Source of the DNA: Diadophis punctatus similis
Lineage: Eukaryota; Chordata; Lepidosauria; Squamata; Dipsadidae
Assembly (NCBI GenBank): GCA_023053685.1
Contig: JALIGW010000003.1
Span: 43,532,496-43,596,495 of the forward strand
Direction: 5' to 3'
Length of the DNA stretch: 64,000 bases
Shown: in pieces, positions 52,122 to 64,000 of the stretch
How positions within the stretch are numbered: position 1 is the first letter of the stretch
Layout: every line of letters starts with the position of its first letter
The notes under the pieces: generated by a model
What the model saw: the letters and a program-made list of their open reading frames with translations, nothing else
Told to the model about the DNA's origin: nothing
Database searches by the model: none
Translations under genes and position numbers: made by a program

Positions 52122-53002
52122 ATAACAAGGAAATCAAATATTGACAAACTTCAGCACAAGACTGCCTAATATACCAAACTGGGTATTCACATGACTCTAA
52201 TTCGCAATAAAACCTCTTCCCCTGGGGATGGGGAGGAGTAGAAATACAGCTTTCAGCAATTGGATATAACTCTGGTGACAGTTTCAAATATTGTAAAACA
52301 CTTGAAAGATGCTTGAATGCCCCAGTGCACTCTCACTGACAACAGACTGGGAAATATGAATCTAAGTTTTCTCAGAGAAGAAATTCTAGAAGTGATGGCT
52401 GAGGAGCCATAGTTTTGATTTACAGCTTTTGCATGAAATATCATACTGAGGTTGTTCTTGCCCTTTTTCTGCTTTTTAATACTTTCATGGAACTACTGTG
52501 AGAAGTTGTGAGGATTTGCAATACAGAGACAGATCAACATCGCCTTCCAATTCCATGGTGACTGCTCTGATCTATTATTTCAGGCTCCAGGCACATTGAA
52601 GTCTGATGGCAAGATGAAACTTAATCCAAACAGGACTGAAATATTAATTGTCAAGGGCATTACCAGATTAGGTGGCTTGTACTCTTCCTTGAAGGGAGAA
52701 ATGCACTGCAGGTAAATACTTCTAGATCTAGCATTGCTCTTCCAGGCAACAAGTTTAATGCTAAGACTCCACTTATTTTTATTTATCTATAAAAACATGC
52801 CTACCACAATAAGACTGTTCATGGTTTACAATAAACAGAAAAAAAGACCTAAAATGAAAATATCCTTGGGGAGGCTAAAATAAACATCTAAAATCATAAA
52901 ATCAAGCAATCTTGGGTGTCCAACATTCATCATAAGTTCTTCAGAATCATTCTGCAGAAAGGGGGAAGGTGGGAGAGAGGGGCAATAGCCTGATTTCTAT
53001 TG
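52122..53002. other. Mostly unassigned, possible LINE tail
   Basis: TTTATTTATCTATAAAAAC followed by AATAAACAG-rich text around 52775-52960 looks like an old minus-strand LINE 3' end. Nothing else recognised. Confidence 0.4.
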
Positions 53003-53010
53003 GCTTAGTG

Positions 53011-53145
53011 AAGGAGTGTGAAACTATGACAACTTTACAACCTGTGGCCTTCAATTCCCAGAAATCCTAAACCAGCATGGCTGGCTCTGGAATTCTGGGA
53101 GTTGACATCCACAGATCATAAAGATGTCACAGTTGCCCACCTCTG
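53011..53145. mobile_element. Fold-back hAT-like MITE
   Basis: 135 bp. The right end CCCACCTCTG and left AAGGAGTGTG are diverged inverse complements, and TTCAATTCCCAGAAATCC pairs with GGAATTCTGGGAGTTGA. A perfect 8-bp duplication GCTTAGTG is at 53003-53010 and 53146-53153. Confidence 0.85.
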
Positions 53146-53345
53146 GCTTAGTGCAGGTGCAGCTAGCACACCTATCAGTTTCTGCCCACAGGCTTGGTGG
53201 TAATCTTCCATTTAAGTTCTACTTCTATAAACAGCTCTGTTTTCTTGAACTTTGAAACTGAATACGAAAAGGTGAATTAGACCCATTTAGACAATTAATT
53301 AATTGAATAATTAACAAGTTTACTTCAGTGGCTACTCCCAAATGA

Positions 53346-53750
53346 TATTGGGTATCCTACAACTTATTAAAAGAAAAATACAACAAATTCAATGAAAATA
53401 CAAAAACAAAAAACAATACAAAACACAGGGTTCCAAAACTCCCTAATTCGTTCAACCAGGTCTTCAGCCATTTCCTGAATGACATAAGGATGGGAGCAAC
53501 AAAAAGCTCAAGAGTATATCCTTCTGTGGGTAGGGATTGCAATAGAGTAGCCATGCATCCTACAAGATGATATTATTTAACTGGTGGGACTTAGGGTACA
53601 CCCAGCCACTGGACTAAACTTGATGAGCAGAGAGAGTTGAAGATAGTGATTTATCAGATAGCCAGGAACTAGTTATGAAGGGCTTTAAAGGTGACCAGCA
53701 GCTTTTAGGCCATCAAATTGGGAAAGTCTGGTCTATATTAAGTAACAGCA
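53346..53750 (-). mobile_element. Old CR1-like LINE fragment
   Basis: Plus-strand text AACCAGGTCTTCAGCCATTT and TTATGAAGGGCTTTAAAGG corresponds in reverse to the C-terminal coding region of CR1. No open frame remains. It is older than the 0.5-kb copy. Confidence 0.6.
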
Positions 53751-55403
53751 GCATTTGGGACTATAAGGTCTTTCCTCTGTTGTTCTCTCTCCCTTCCTCC
53801 CTCAGCCAAGGTTGAATCAGGGACCTTCAGTCATGCCATTTCCATCCTAGGAATTGCTAGATATTTCATAGCATCCCAGAGCTTTTTCTTCTCAGCCCTC
53901 TAGAAAAAAGAAGAATGAGGATTACAACTAGCTGATAAAGCTCTTAGAATCAGAAGTTAAGAAGGTATAAAGGGGGGGGGGAATAGATTCCAACGGAGTG
54001 TGTCCAGGCTCAAATTTGTGCCATCACAATAGACTTCATTTTTGCACACTGAAGCAATTAGCACAGGAAAAATCCATCACAAATGTATTTTACATCACTG
54101 TAACTGGTAAACTGATTTCCCTCAGAAACAATCTCAGTTTAAAACTCAAATTGAAAACAACAATAAAGGATCATAGAGAGTAATTTTGGAGTGGTATAAC
54201 AAAATTGGAGTGGGGGTTGCAATTTTACGTAAATGTGAAGAATAGAAAAGTACAATCTGAATTGTGGAAAATTAAAAGTTACCAGATTGGTATGGAAATG
54301 GAATGCTTAGAATTTAAATATTATGCTTCAATAAATCAACTTTCTCAAGAAATGCATGTAAGCATATACAGATAGAAATAATAAAAGATCCCTTTAGGTT
54401 TATTGAACTATTGAAATAAACATAAAATATAAATTAAAGATGGAGGCTTTTATTTCGGATGGATGTGTGAAGAGGACATGCATTTTAAATAATCATGGTT
54501 TTTCTAGATTTGGAAGCTAGTATCTGAAAGGGGAATCTTGTCAGAATCTCCAATATTGGCATCTTAACAAAATACAATTTCCAAGATTCTCGTCTGGAAA
54601 AAAACATGATTTTAAAAGTGGGGAGACTGTTTCTCTGATTTTCCACACACACACACACACACATTATTCCTTCTCTCTCCCCAACCCCTCCTTCCCACTC
54701 TCCTAAGAGCAGGTTCTACCAGATATCTAAACTAACCCTTTTCAAAGAGCTGCTAAAAAAGAAGAAAAAGTTGCAAGTTGTTCATGCTTGTCCCCAAAAA
54801 TGTCAATTCTAGCAAGCAGCAAAAGTTACAACAATAAAAGCAACAAAAGAAGTAGAAACAAAATAGGGCTAATGATTTACTAGCAATTAATATTAAGAAA
54901 AGCGGGTATGAGAACTCTTTATTGTAAAAGGGAAACATTCAGAAATGTGTTGTATTTAAGTTTAGAGTTATTTTGAATAACTTAATGCTTTGAACCACCC
55001 AAGTGTAAAAACCAAAAATCAAAAAAGCATGCATGTTTATTCAAAAGCAAGTCTCGTTTGATTCAGTGGGACTTATTTCTGGATATATTTGCAGTCTCAT
55101 TCATCTTGTGCTTGTAGCAGTAAATTAACTTATCCATCATGTACTTTTTGTAGTAAATTAGTGATCGGTCCAACTGCAGAATGAATACTAACCAGTCTCT
55201 CCCATGCTTTTCCTCTCTGTGTTGCACCACTCTTGCTTCTCCCTTTCTTCTTTTTCCGATCCTTCTTTTTCTGTCCTATATAATGCAGAGATGTGTGTGT
55301 ATGCAAAGCTCCAAAGACAACTCCTCCACACATCACTCATTGAAGATACAAGACTTGACCAAAAGTCTACAAATATAAAGGCTGACTTGAGTTCTTCAGG
55401 CAC
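53751..55403. other. Unassigned non-coding sequence
   Basis: A short CA repeat is at 54643-54662. No gene recognised. Confidence 0.4.
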
Positions 55404-55411
55404 AGGTGAAC

Positions 55412-55807
55412 CAAGGTGGGTTCCTCCAGGTTTGGACCGGATCGCCCAAACCGGTAGAAACCTGCTGGTGACATCATGTAACTGGATCAGCTGGTGCCAG
55501 TCCGTGGGCGCCGCCATCTTTTTTGGGGAATTTTTTGTGAATTTTTGTACTGTTTTGAAGGTTTTTTCCTGTTCTGCTGCTTGTAAAATGGCCCTCCCGC
55601 CCCCGGGTTTTAACTGACCTTTATTCCTTGGCCCGAAGCATAGCCAATCAGCTCCTCAGCTGTGTTTCGGGCTGATTCCAGCTACTGAGCATGCGCGGAA
55701 GCCAAATTGCACGAGGGAACGCACACGCGCACGAGAGCGGAGCGAGCACGCGCGCGCAAAATGTCGCGATGCGAACCGATGGCGAAGGTAAGTTGAACTC
55801 ACCCCTG
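55412..55807. mobile_element. hAT-like MITE (CAGnGGTGGGTTC family)
   Basis: 396 bp with ends CAAGGTGGGTTCC and GAACTCACCCCTG and a perfect 8-bp duplication AGGTGAAC (55404-55411 and 55808-55815). It contains GGGCGCCGCCATCTTTTTTG, similar to the 12.2 and 35.7-kb copies. Frames inside are spurious. Confidence 0.9.
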
Positions 55808-55815
55808 AGGTGAAC

Positions 55816-56163
55816 CTTGATTTACTCTGTTCTAATCTTAGAAGATAAAGACTGGTTACATGGGGCCCCAACAGAGGAATGGATAGATAGCTGGATGGAG
55901 TTAAGCAAAAACAAGACCAGCCTTTCCCTTTCTCCTCTCATCAGCCTGGAAAGGGATAATTCCATTGGAGCTGAGGAGTCGAGGGAAAACCCTTGTAGGA
56001 TTCGACTCTGCTGCTTTGTAGAAGAAGCACCCTAGTATGGCTCTTCCCTTCCTCCTTCAATTGCTGCAAATTGGTAGCTTGTATCTGAGCATTCCCCACC
56101 AAGGAGAGGGCAATTTCTAAGCAGTTGACTTAGAGCCCAGACAGCTCTATATACCCTACTGAG
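55816..56163. other. Unassigned non-coding sequence
   Basis: Nothing recognised. Confidence 0.4.
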
Positions 56164-56372
56164 CAGGGGTGAAATTCAGCAGGTTCTGACAGGTTCTGGA
56201 GAACCGGTAGTGGAAATTTTGAGTAGTTTGGAGAACCTGCAAATACTACCTCCGGCTGGCCCCAGAGTGGGGTGAGAATGGAGATTTTGCAATATCCTTC
56301 CCCCAGGAGTGGAGAGGAAATGGGAATTTTGCAGTATCCTTCTCCTGCCATGCCCACCAAGCCATAAGGATA
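56164..56372. mobile_element. hAT-like element, left part (CAGGGGTGAAATTC family)
   Basis: Begins CAGGGGTGAAATTCAGCAGG and aligns with the copy at 31.2 kb, including GGAGAACCGGTAGTGG, with an internal duplication of the GCAATATCCTTC segment. The right terminus is missing. Confidence 0.78.
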
Positions 56373-57537
56373 GAAAGAGGTTTTAGTAGGGTAATATCAT
56401 CCTAAATGAAGATTATGGAGACTTTATTTTAGAAGAAACCAAATTTCAGATCAGTTTCAGGCCCATGCATAGAATTCTGATCCAAAAATGGTTCCCAAGT
56501 TGAGTTAAATTTGTTTCTAAAATATGTAATTTTGGACACTCAGGACTACTCCCACAACTTATTTTAGCCACTTTTCTCCAGAAGGAGCTAACTGTACACA
56601 CTTTCCAGTAGGAAACATAAAGTAACCATGAAGCAGTTACTATGTATTAAAAGTAGTTCAGTATACTTTGTGGAAATATAAGGTTTAATATAATGTAATA
56701 TTTATTTATTTTTTAAAAATTGAAAGTTCAAAATGAAATTTAAAATTCTACTATGAATAATTTTCCAAAAATGGCTGAGTTTCACAACATAAGTATGAAA
56801 AAATGAATCAACCCAATTGCTATATTTCCAACCATTTTTAGAAAGTGAACTATTCATTTTAGCAATTGATAGTGGAATAATATACCAGCTGTAAAAACTA
56901 TTATGCTAGTTTTCTCTAAGTGTAAATATTACATTATATTAAACCTTATTTAGTGTAAATTTAATATTTGTCTTCTCTTCAAATTCCCATTGCTATGTAA
57001 CAATTATTGTATCTAAATTCCTTATTTATTTAAACATGCAGACTTTTAACTTGTTCAGTTTCTGATTCATATTTCACCAACAGCTTATAAATAAGGCCCA
57101 GCAACTATTAGGAATTTTGAGATATAAAGATTTTAAATTCATTCAAGTCCCTCAGTTATCTCCTTGGCTTTGTAGTTCTTTTAAAATTATACAGTACTGC
57201 TTATTTGAAGCTATTGAAATTAATAAGGTAGTTCTGGTCATTCCAAAAAGAAAATCTCAAAAGATTTCATATTTCTCTAATTAATAATTAAATCTGGCAA
57301 TCTATACAATTGGTTGGTTATCTCACCACTGAGACAATTTCTTTGTGATTTTTTTATTTTTTGCCTTTCTTGAACTTTTAGTTTTCTGTTTGATTCCTTT
57401 CTTTTCCTTTTCTTTCTTTATATTTGTATTAATTTTTAAATCTCCCTTTATAAAACATTTTAAATAAAACTCTATCTCCCCCCCCTCTGTCGAGTACATG
57501 TGTTGTGCACTACAACACATTCTCACCCATATGGGTG
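56373..57537. other. Unassigned AT-rich sequence
   Basis: No recognised repeat or gene. Confidence 0.4.
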
Positions 57538-58260
57538 TTATGTGTCTACCTCAAACTCAGGTCCTATACTAGAGGCCTGGGAGTTTGAGGATTCTGTCAG
57601 GATCTTAGCTGTTCCTAGCACAGCAGTCTTCGGAACAAAGAGTTCTGATGTTCCTGGGATACTACAATAAAAATAATCCTTTGATTGAATAACTGCAAGT
57701 ACAGCATTATCGGCACATAATTTCCACTTAAATTCTTGATGTGTCATCTTAATTCCTGAAATTTTGTCTTTTGCCAATGGCTCTAATGCAAATAAGAATA
57801 AGGAAGGCAATAGGGTACAACTTTGTCTTGTCCCCTTCATTATGATACCTTTGTGTAAAAAAAACACTTTCACTATTATCTTGGCTTCTTATAGATTCTC
57901 TGATCCATGTGAGAAAGCTTGAGCTACAATTCATCATTTTCAAAGCTATAACCATGAAAGACCATTCTAAACTGTCAAAAGCTTTCTATGTATCAAGGAA
58001 GATTATTTTTACCTACTTATTTTTATTTTATATTGTCAATAACATGCAAGATATTTGATATCTCAGATATCTCTTCAAACAATCAAATCTAATATTTTAA
58101 TTCTGTTAAAAAGATTATTCTCTTTCCAAGTAGTCCTATAAAAAGCTTGTAGTCTACATTGAGTAAGGAAATGAGTCTACATGATCTTTTTTGAGGCTTT
58201 GCTTAATTATATAACTACAATATGCTATGTAACCTTGTGGTGAGATGGGCAGTTGGTAGA
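57538..58260 (-). pseudogene. L1-like LINE RT remnant
   Basis: Minus-strand frames give blocks in the order of an L1 ORF2 RT domain: KAFDSLEW-like sequence around 57950-58000, FLTWIRESIRS, then KGTRQSCTLLPSLFLFALEP and WKLCADNAVLAVI. The catalytic box that would be YADD reads CADN, and frames are broken, so the enzyme is dead. Clade assignment is from motif order only. Confidence 0.6.
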
Positions 58261-58263
58261 TTT

Positions 58264-58299
<36 letters not shown>
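58264..58299. repeat. (AATC)n microsatellite
   Basis: About nine units of AATC. Confidence 0.95.
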
Positions 58300-59864
58300 T
58301 ACTGTAATAACATTTCTTAATTTTTTCTAAATGAAAGGACAATTTCAAAATGGAAACCTTCAACTTTGAGACTGAACACTATTCTGAAGAATTCTCAGAT
58401 GTGCAAGAAAATAAAGTGACTATTTCACATCCATTACTTTGGCAGAGAAGTTGTTGTTTTATCAGTTGCAAAAAATTCATTGGTCAGTTCCACAGTTGGA
58501 CACATAGTTTTCAAAGGACAGAATTAATGATGTCTATAGATATTTAAAATTTTAGTGTCTACTACAAATGCAAACTAATTATTCCATTCCACTATCAAAT
58601 AAAAACAGCTTCTTAAGAAAACCCCCAATTAGTTTTGATAAGACATAATTTATATTTATTAATTCATTAAACTGAACATTTCACAGCAGATTTTTAGAGT
58701 TGTTTTATCTGTTGAAATTAGTTTTAAGACCTAGTGATATTTCTATATTTATTATCAAACCTTAGAAAGTATTTTTCAAGCTTTAGAAATTCAATGCTTT
58801 GATTCCTATTCTATTGTACTGCTGTATATTTTATACGCTTTAATATATACCTTGCTTTTAAAATCTCTAGTAGATTATTATGTATGAGTTACATAGCTGA
58901 ATTTATTTTTGGGAAACTAAGCAGGATAGATACTTAGAAGAGACAAATCTGTTCATATAAACACAAGCAGATTTTCATTGGCCAAAAGTAAGATAAATAA
59001 ATATCACCAATTTCAAACAGATGCAAGTTCTCAAACATGAAAAATTCATGTTGCACATTTATTACTATCATTGTTTATTTGATAGTCTAGTTAAAATAAG
59101 AAATAGTATTGGGGTTTAGTCATTTCATGTATATTTTTTTATTTCAAAAATATATGCATTATGAGAACATTCTGTATAATCCTGAAAATGACATGCAACT
59201 TATCTTCCTTCATAGGACAGAGATACCTCAAAAAATACCTCTTTTATAGAAATGTTGTTTCCTGTGAATATAGTAATAATTTCATAAAAGAGAAACCCTC
59301 ATCTGTGGTTGTTGATAATATTCAGCCTTTAATTTTCAATCTGTGTCTGAAAGAACTTTAATTAAGAATGCAACAGGATTTTGAAAGCTGGAACTGAGCT
59401 TTAAGTAAAGAGCACTTTTTCCTCATCTTTTGAGGAAATATCTTCGTTTGCCAGACTCAAATCATCCGGCAAATTTGCCCATTGCAATTGGCATAAGATT
59501 TAATATACCGTTAAACCTTGGTAAATCACAAAACTTTGCTGAGATTGAGGTCAATCTATTTTATCAAAGGTCAAGAGGATTGTGAGGAAAGGATTTGAGT
59601 TCTTTCTGTATCATAACAATGAATCACTTTCCTGTCAAAAGTTATTGTGATTCTCACTGTTCCCAGACTGCAACTAATTCTCTCTAAGTTGTCTATTCAC
59701 CTTTATCCTAACTCTGGTGTCCATTCAGATGGGGAATGGGTTTGCTTTGTAAAGCTCATTGGCATCATGTACTTGAGTCCTTATCTCAGGCCATGAGCTG
59801 AAGGTTGACAAAATGGCTTTGAGAACAAAAGAAGGAAAAAAAGAAAGAAATGGAGCTGGCACAA
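58300..59864. other. Unassigned AT-rich sequence
   Basis: About 1.6 kb with no recognised gene or repeat family. Confidence 0.4.
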
Positions 59865-60171
59865 TTCAGAATGCACCTCGGCAAACAAGACTTATTGAAC
59901 ATGACAAAATCATGCTATGTTTCATGGTTGGAGGGGAAAACAAGGTCTTTAATGATTAGCAGAAGGTCATTAGAGCCATCTAAATCTTGGGTAGGGGGGA
60001 ATTTTGTTCCAAGGGTAGATGCAACAACAGAACATTTCTTGGATCCTGCAATATAGCATTGTTTACTAGAAGGGAGCTGGAGCATGTCTGTCCTGTCCTT
60101 TTCAAATCTGGTGGGATAAGAAACAACGCAAGATAGGTGACCCCACAGATGACCTGGCCTATGCTTTATAG

Positions 60172-60317
60172 CAGGGGTGGCCAAACTATGGCTCTTTGAG
60201 GACCTGTGGACTTCAACTCCCAGAATTACTGAGCTAGCCATGCATGCATGGCTGGCTCAGGAATTATGGGAGTTGAAGTCCACAGGTCCTCGAAGAACCA
60301 TAGTTTGGCCACCCCTG
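60172..60317. mobile_element. Fold-back hAT-like MITE, well preserved
   Basis: 146 bp, near-perfect palindrome: CAGGGGTGGCCAAACTATGG and CCATAGTTTGGCCACCCCTG, with GTGGACTTCAACTCCCAG pairing inside. The 8-bp duplication CTTTATAG is perfect (60164-60171 and 60318-60325). Confidence 0.93.
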
Positions 60318-60577
60318 CTTTATAGTATTTATATTTTATAGATGACAAGTAACACTTTGAGCAGCTTCCAAATGCTCTTCAAAGGCAACACTAGGTAGTC
60401 AAACAGATAACCACAGAATGAGTGATAATACATAGAACCTTTTGATCCAGAAGTGGGTGCAATTGATGCATGAGATGGATTTGTCCTAAGCCTTTCCTAG
60501 CTATAGCTGCCTCCTGCTCCTAAAACAGGAGCTATGGGTCCAGGAAGGCACCCAGATTGTTCACCAACTCTCTAGAG

Positions 60578-60702
60578 CAGGGGTGTCAAACTCACGTCAT
60601 CATGGCAGCATCATGTGACTTTTTTCCCCTTCGCTAAACCGGGCATGGGAGTGGCCATCACGTGACGCATCCAGCCCACGGGTTGGGAGTTTGAGAGCCC
60701 TG
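60578..60702. mobile_element. hAT-like MITE (CAGGGGTGTCAAA family), short
   Basis: 125 bp, ends CAGGGGTGTCAAACTC and GAGTTTGAGAGCCCTG. The flanks CTCTAGAG and ATCTAGAG match in 7 of 8 bases and contain TCTAGA. Confidence 0.87.
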
Positions 60703-60760
60703 ATCTAGAGGAACGCCCATTCGGAGTTAAAGATGGAAAAATCTTCAGATTTGGAGATCG

Positions 60761-61289
60761 TTTGCGGGAATAGCGCTCATAACCAAATGTGCCTCTGTCT
60801 ACAGAGCATCTTCAGGTGTGCTTTTCTAATTATCTAAATGACTTGAAATGTTAATTATAATACAGGTGATCTTAAATAGTCTTCTTTCTCTTAAATAGTT
60901 AAACCCTTTAGAATTTGTTTAGAGCTTTATATATTACCACTAACAACTTATTCTGTACTTTGTAAACCAGTAACAAGTTCTACAGATCTTCTGATACTGG
61001 AGCCTTATGAACCCTACATGTTGCAACTATTAGTATCCTAATGGTCACACTTTAAGTAATTGCAATTTCCAAACACTTTTTAATTCCCATATTGTAATGG
61101 TATATATGGGGATGACCTTGGGAGACAGAAGGGACAACCAGTGTGAAAAAGTTATTTCAGCCCACAGGAGGGAAGGCCTGGGAAATACTTCAGAAGGCAC
61201 ACTCCATAGTTTTCCAGAGAATAAAGGATATGAGGGAGAAAATACTTTCCATCTGCAAGATTCTGCTAATGCCATCTTACAATAAAGAT
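60761..61289. other. Unassigned sequence, possibly between LINE remnants
   Basis: Nothing recognised. Confidence 0.4.
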
Positions 61290-61850
61290 AGAGCTAGTAT
61301 TCCTGGTTGGGCTTCTTGTCTATACTGCAGGGCTAAAAGTATAATGCATGTTGCAGTAGTCAAGACTGATATCACCAAAATATCAATATGTATTGCCAGA
61401 TCTGACCAAATCTGGAATGATAATAGCTAGCATACTGGCCACAATTTGCAAAGGAGTTCTTTACTGTAGCTGCCACCTATAAATTTTCTACTGATGATCA
61501 AGCAACTCTCTTAAATCATGAACTAGTTTTGTTTAGTGAGAATGAAAACTCATCCAAAAGAGGATGAACCTCAAATCCCAAGACTAATTTCTTATTGCTC
61601 CCCCCCCCCAAAAAAAGTTAGTCTTGACAGCATTTAATTTTATTAGATCTCTTTTGTGCAACTCATTTTGAACTTAAGCAGTGTTCAAGGGCACTGGTTG
61701 TCTTGTAGAGCCAGATGTCTTCTCAAATTCTGAATAGCATGTTCCAGTATTTTCATAAGTCACATAGATGATGTTGAACAACATGGCTGATGCAGTAAGA
61801 GCCTGTGGAACACCATAGGTCAGTAGTATTTTCAAACAATAATTCCTTGT
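61290..61850 (-). mobile_element. Second old CR1 remnant
   Basis: GTTGCAGTAGTCAAGACTG corresponds in reverse to the DYCNAL block at 1.2 kb. TTAGTCTTGACAGCATTTAA and AGGCTCTTACTGCATCAG-type text (reverse) correspond to RT-side blocks. The order shows it is a separate fragment from the one at 59.9-60.8 kb. No open frame. Confidence 0.5.
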
Positions 61851-63394
<1,544 letters not shown>

Positions 63395-63460
63395 CCTTCC
63401 TTCCTTCCTTCCTTCCTTCCTTCCTTCCTTCCTTCCTTCCTTCCTTCCTTCCTTCCTTCC
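63395..63460. repeat. (CTTC)n microsatellite
   Basis: About 16 pure units. Confidence 0.97.
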
Positions 63461-63758
63461 CCCTGTTTCTCCCTCATCCTTCCTCTCTTTCTTCCCTCCC
63501 TCCCTTAAATTTCTGCAGGTTTCCCCATTTATTTTGCTTGTGGGAAGCTTGGAGGGAAAATGTCAGTGGGGAAGCCAGCAGGAAGTTAAACATCCAAAGC
63601 CAGCAGGCACATAAGTACCTGCTGCTGGATGAGAGAGAGAATAAGGGGGTGTGAATGAGGAATAGTACATGGGTGTGCGCAAGAAATGTATGAGGGTTGG
63701 GAATGGGGTGTCTTGGTGCACCAGAAATTCCACAGGGTGGAGGTACATGAGTTAGTGG
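63461..63758. other. Unassigned non-coding sequence
   Basis: Pyrimidine-rich start, otherwise nothing recognised. Confidence 0.4.
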
Positions 63759-64000
63759 TATTTATTTATTTATTTATTTGTGAGATTTATATACCGCCTC
63801 ACAGTGCAAGCACTCTCTAAGCGGTTTACACCAGTAAGCAATGTATATTTATATTGCCCCCAACAATCTGGGTCCTCATTTTACCTACCTCGGAAGGATG
63901 GAAGGCTGAGTCAACCTTGAGCCGGTGAGATTTGAACCGCTGACCTGTGGATCATAGTCAGCTAAAGTGGCCTGCAGTACTGCCTCTAACCGCTGCGCCA
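63759..64000 (-). mobile_element. Sauria-type tRNA SINE, minus strand, cut by window end
   Basis: In reverse it shows the tRNA head (TGGCGCAGCGGTTAGAGGC), core CAAGGTTGACTCAGCC, GGACCCAGATTGTTGGGGG and a tail ending in TATAAATCTCACAAATAAA. The (TAAA)n tail differs from the CTATTG tail of the other copies, so it is another subfamily. The 5' end lies at or beyond the window edge. Confidence 0.92.

Larger units (their letters stand above)
59865..60760 (-). mobile_element. Old CR1 LINE, interrupted by two MITEs
   Basis: Minus-strand frame 60241 to 59915 contains RTDMLQLPSSKQCYIAGS, corresponding to the HRVGLLQVPSAKQCRLAG block of the 0.8-kb copy. Further right, CTCCTAAAACAGGAGC and GCTATGGGTCCAGGAAGG correspond to the post-RT region at about 1.6 kb. 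MITEs at 60172-60317 and 60578-60702 are inserted. Very decayed. Confidence 0.6.

Overview
This window looks like non-genic, repeat-rich vertebrate DNA, most likely from an advanced (colubroid) snake. The case rests on repeat content: Sauria-type tRNA SINEs with the CTATTG-rich tail, BovB/RTE, R4/Dong-like, Rex1-like and several CR1 LINEs, a CR1 copy whose 3' tail has become an (AATAG)n microsatellite (a known snake pattern), and many short hAT-like elements with 8-bp target-site duplications (TSDs). No host protein-coding gene, working tRNA or working rRNA could be supported. Nearly all longer reading frames belong to mobile elements or low-complexity DNA.

Layout. 0.5-4 kb: two minus-strand CR1 copies, one split by a SINE. 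6-13.3 kb: hAT-like elements, a minus-strand retroviral-type solo LTR, and a composite U2 snRNA-tRNA-CR1 retrosequence that was later split by a hAT MITE. 14.7-20.7 kb: a BovB-tailed SINE, a 342-bp near-perfect palindrome inside a GT repeat, a Rex1-like LINE, a mariner-like MITE and nested hATs. 20.7-28.3 kb: mostly unassigned AT-rich DNA, microsatellites and a decayed R4-like LINE. 28.3-31.4 kb: SINEs, a BovB fragment and an old CR1, all interrupted by other elements. 33.5-39.6 kb: more hATs, a 592-bp inverted repeat, a pure GAA tract and a tandem duplication. 41-47 kb: a CR1 with an AATAG tail, then the best-preserved element, a 4664-bp Ty3/Gypsy retrotransposon with apparently identical 223-bp LTRs, a 5-bp TSD and open gag and pol frames. 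48.2-64 kb: a second solo LTR of the 8.9-kb family in the opposite orientation, a 0.9-kb hAT beside the start of a CR1, old LINE remnants, fold-back MITEs, a 109-bp TA tract and a SINE cut by the window edge.

How the parts relate. The Gypsy element encodes its own capsid and replication enzymes. The SINEs encode nothing and carry LINE-derived tails: the composite SINE at 13 kb ends in the same tail as the CR1 at 3.2 kb, so that CR1 family is its probable driver. No hAT or mariner transposase was recognised, so these MITEs must have been moved by enzymes encoded elsewhere. Coordinates come from reading the sequence by eye; family names come from remembered consensus motifs and were not checked by a search.
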